Both the position numbers and the translations under genes were made by a program. Below, piece after piece: positions 62,921-64,000 of a stretch of DNA of 64,000 nt. Every line of letters starts with the position of its first letter. Within the stretch, counting starts at the first letter, position 1. The notes beneath the pieces were generated by a model. It worked only from the letters and a program-made list of their open reading frames with translations. It did no database searches and was not told where the DNA came from. Origin of the DNA: Leptospiraceae bacterium (GTDB taxonomy: Bacteria > Spirochaetota > Leptospiria > Turneriellales > Turneriellaceae); assembly GCA_025055765.1 (NCBI GenBank), contig JANWWS010000040.1, forward strand, positions 1 through 64,000, read 5' to 3'.

Positions 62921-64000
62921 TCATTGGTGGATAGCCCAGTTGCCAACCGCCTGGGCGGCATCTCTTATTACTTCGGCAAGAGTTGGATGGGCATGTACAC
63001 TTCGAGCAATATCTTCTGCGGAAGCATAAAACTCAAACGCCAGAGCCAGCTCTGCAATTAATTCGGAGGCACGAGGTCCCACTACAAAAGCACCTAAAAG
63101 CCTATCGGATTTTTTTTCTGAGATAAGCTTTACCATCCCCTCCATCTCGTTCATAGCTTTGGCGCGGCCATTAGCTTTAAAAAAAGACCGACCCACCTGG
63201 TAGGCAATCCCCTGTCTTTGCAGCTCTTCTTCACCTCGCCCAACCCAAGCTACCTCTGGATGTGTATAAACTATATACGGAATGGCCTCATAATTGACAT
63301 GGCCTTTCTGGCCAGCAATAATTTCGGCAACAGCAATACCCTCATCTTCTGCCTTATGGGCAAGCATAGGACCCTCAATGACATCCCCTATAGCATAAAT
63401 ATGGGGGATATTTGTTTGGTACCTATCATTTACCTGAATCTTACCATTTGCTGCCACAATAATCCCTAATTCCTGAGCACCCAAACCCTCGGTATATGGT
63501 TTGCGGCCGACAGCTACCAAGACAATTTCTCCCGCAAGCTCTTTTTCTTCACCACTTTTCCCCTGTATTTTCAATTTTACACCATCTTTTGTCTTCTCAC
63601 CAGAGACAACCCGGTGTTCCAAATAAAATTCAAGTCCCTGCTTTTGGTAAAGCCGCAAGGCTAAATCTGCAATTTGTCTATCACAGCTCGGGAAAAGTCG
63701 ATCCAAGACCTCCACAAGAGTTACCTTTGCTCCTAGCCGCCGCCACACGCTACCTAACTCCACCCCAATAACCCCCGCCCCTATGATAATCATCGAGGAT
63801 GGAACTTTTTGCAGCGACAGAGCCTCATCGCTCGAGATAATTCTTTCACCATCAAAGGGCAAAAAAGGAAGACTCATAGGGACCGAACCCGTAGCTATTA
63901 CAATATTTTGTCCATAAATCGTTTCTTTTTCACCGGTGCGAGGGGTAATCTCAACTTCATGAAATCCCTTGAGATGTGCCACACCCGTATAACGAGCTAT
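62921..64000 (-). CDS. lpd: Dihydrolipoamide dehydrogenase, 5' end cut by window
   Basis: The frame is open to the right edge, so the N-terminus (FAD-binding part with the redox disulfide) is beyond the window. Visible: the NAD-binding IIIGAGVIGVELGSVWRRLG, the FAD-binding YAIGDVIEGPMLAHKAEDEG, and the C-terminal dimerisation domain with HAHPTLAEVIRDA, the catalytic His-Glu pair. The E3 subunit serves pyruvate or 2-oxoglutarate dehydrogenase or glycine cleavage; it oxidises lipoyl groups that LipB (12-13 kb) helps attach. Confidence 0.94.
   Translation of the reverse strand: MARYTGVAHLKGFHEVEITPRTGEKETIYGQNIVIATGSVPMSLPFLPFDGERIISSDEALSLQKVPSSMIIIGAGVIGVELGSVWRRLGAKVTLVEVLDRLFPSCDRQIADLALRLYQKQGLEFYLEHRVVSGEKTKDGVKLKIQGKSGEEKELAGEIVLVAVGRKPYTEGLGAQELGIIVAANGKIQVNDRYQTNIPHIYAIGDVIEGPMLAHKAEDEGIAVAEIIAGQKGHVNYEAIPYIVYTHPEVAWVGRGEEELQRQGIAYQVGRSFFKANGRAKAMNEMEGMVKLISEKKSDRLLGAFVVGPRASELIAELALAFEFYASAEDIARSVHAHPTLAEVIRDAAQAVGNWAIHQ

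Noticed and set aside
1-64000. CRISPR array, prophage, insertion sequence or biosynthetic cluster
   Set aside because: No regularly spaced repeats, transposase, integrase, phage structural gene or megasynthase was seen on reading both strands.

Overview
The window looks like chromosomal DNA of a Gram-negative, flagellated, chemotactic bacterium. The best guess is a spirochaete, possibly of the Leptospira lineage. Reasons: flagellar export genes fliOPQR and the cap gene fliD; a chemoreceptor; several exported beta-barrel proteins, two of them resembling the UPF0164/PorV-like outer-membrane families common in spirochaetes; hldD, which implies heptose-containing LPS; and small dense operons with frequent ATGA overlaps. 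The lineage is inferred from gene content only; no rRNA or complete marker set is present. No CRISPR array, rRNA operon, transposase, integrase or recognisable prophage was seen. Apart from a decayed stretch at 24.9-25.8 kb, the window reads as core chromosome.

Layout. 0-1.7 kb: an edge-truncated unknown gene, a hypothetical gene and the RNase P RNA with its own promoter and terminator. 1.7-4.6 kb: acyltransferase, CBS protein, hpt, an exported barrel and bolA. 4.7-7.0 kb: a chemoreceptor whose true N-terminus lies upstream of any normal start codon, facing dcd. 7.2-11 kb: an operon of outer-membrane protein, HEAT lipoprotein, TrmH-like methylase and GT39-like glycosyltransferase. 11-13.1 kb: ilvC and a LipB-DUF309 fusion. 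13.1-19.4 kb: Panacea-like protein, DUF190, two exported proteins, HAD phosphatase, TPR protein, short-form hisG, rpmF. 19.4-24.9 kb: exported TPR proteins, ccmH, a DegT aminotransferase and a LysM/M23 peptidase. 24.9-25.8 kb: decayed intergenic DNA. 25.8-30.3 kb: exported proteins, infC, metK. 30.4-35.2 kb: two tandem CPA2 antiporters, an HSL-like hydrolase and a TetR regulator. 35.2-40.3 kb: mnmA, glgC, purine nucleoside phosphorylase, a GH18-like protein and an alpha/beta hydrolase. 40.4-44.9 kb: tsaE, tsaB, rnr and a methyltransferase. 44.9-47.9 kb: fliR-Q-P-O and a triheme cytochrome. 48-51.9 kb: an AsmA-like protein and a porin. 51.9-56 kb: an Rrf2 regulator and sufBCD plus a SufT-like protein. 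56-64 kb: hldD, GST, tRNA-Leu, cysK, leuA with a possible leader peptide, fliD, and the 3' part of lpd.

How the genes fit together. Themes are envelope building (acyltransferase, hldD, GT39, M23 peptidase, AsmA-like, porins), motility and chemotaxis (fliOPQR, fliD, receptor), iron-sulfur and c-type cytochrome assembly (suf, ccmH, triheme cytochrome), amino-acid biosynthesis (ilvC, leuA, cysK, hisG, metK) and RNA maturation (rnpB, rnr, mnmA, trmH, tsaBE). No large undescribed system is evident. The most unusual items are the chemoreceptor without a canonical start codon, the LipB-DUF309 fusion, the leaderless leader-like ORF before leuA, the barrel protein with a roughly 200-residue C-terminal extension, and the hairpin abutting the methyltransferase start codon.
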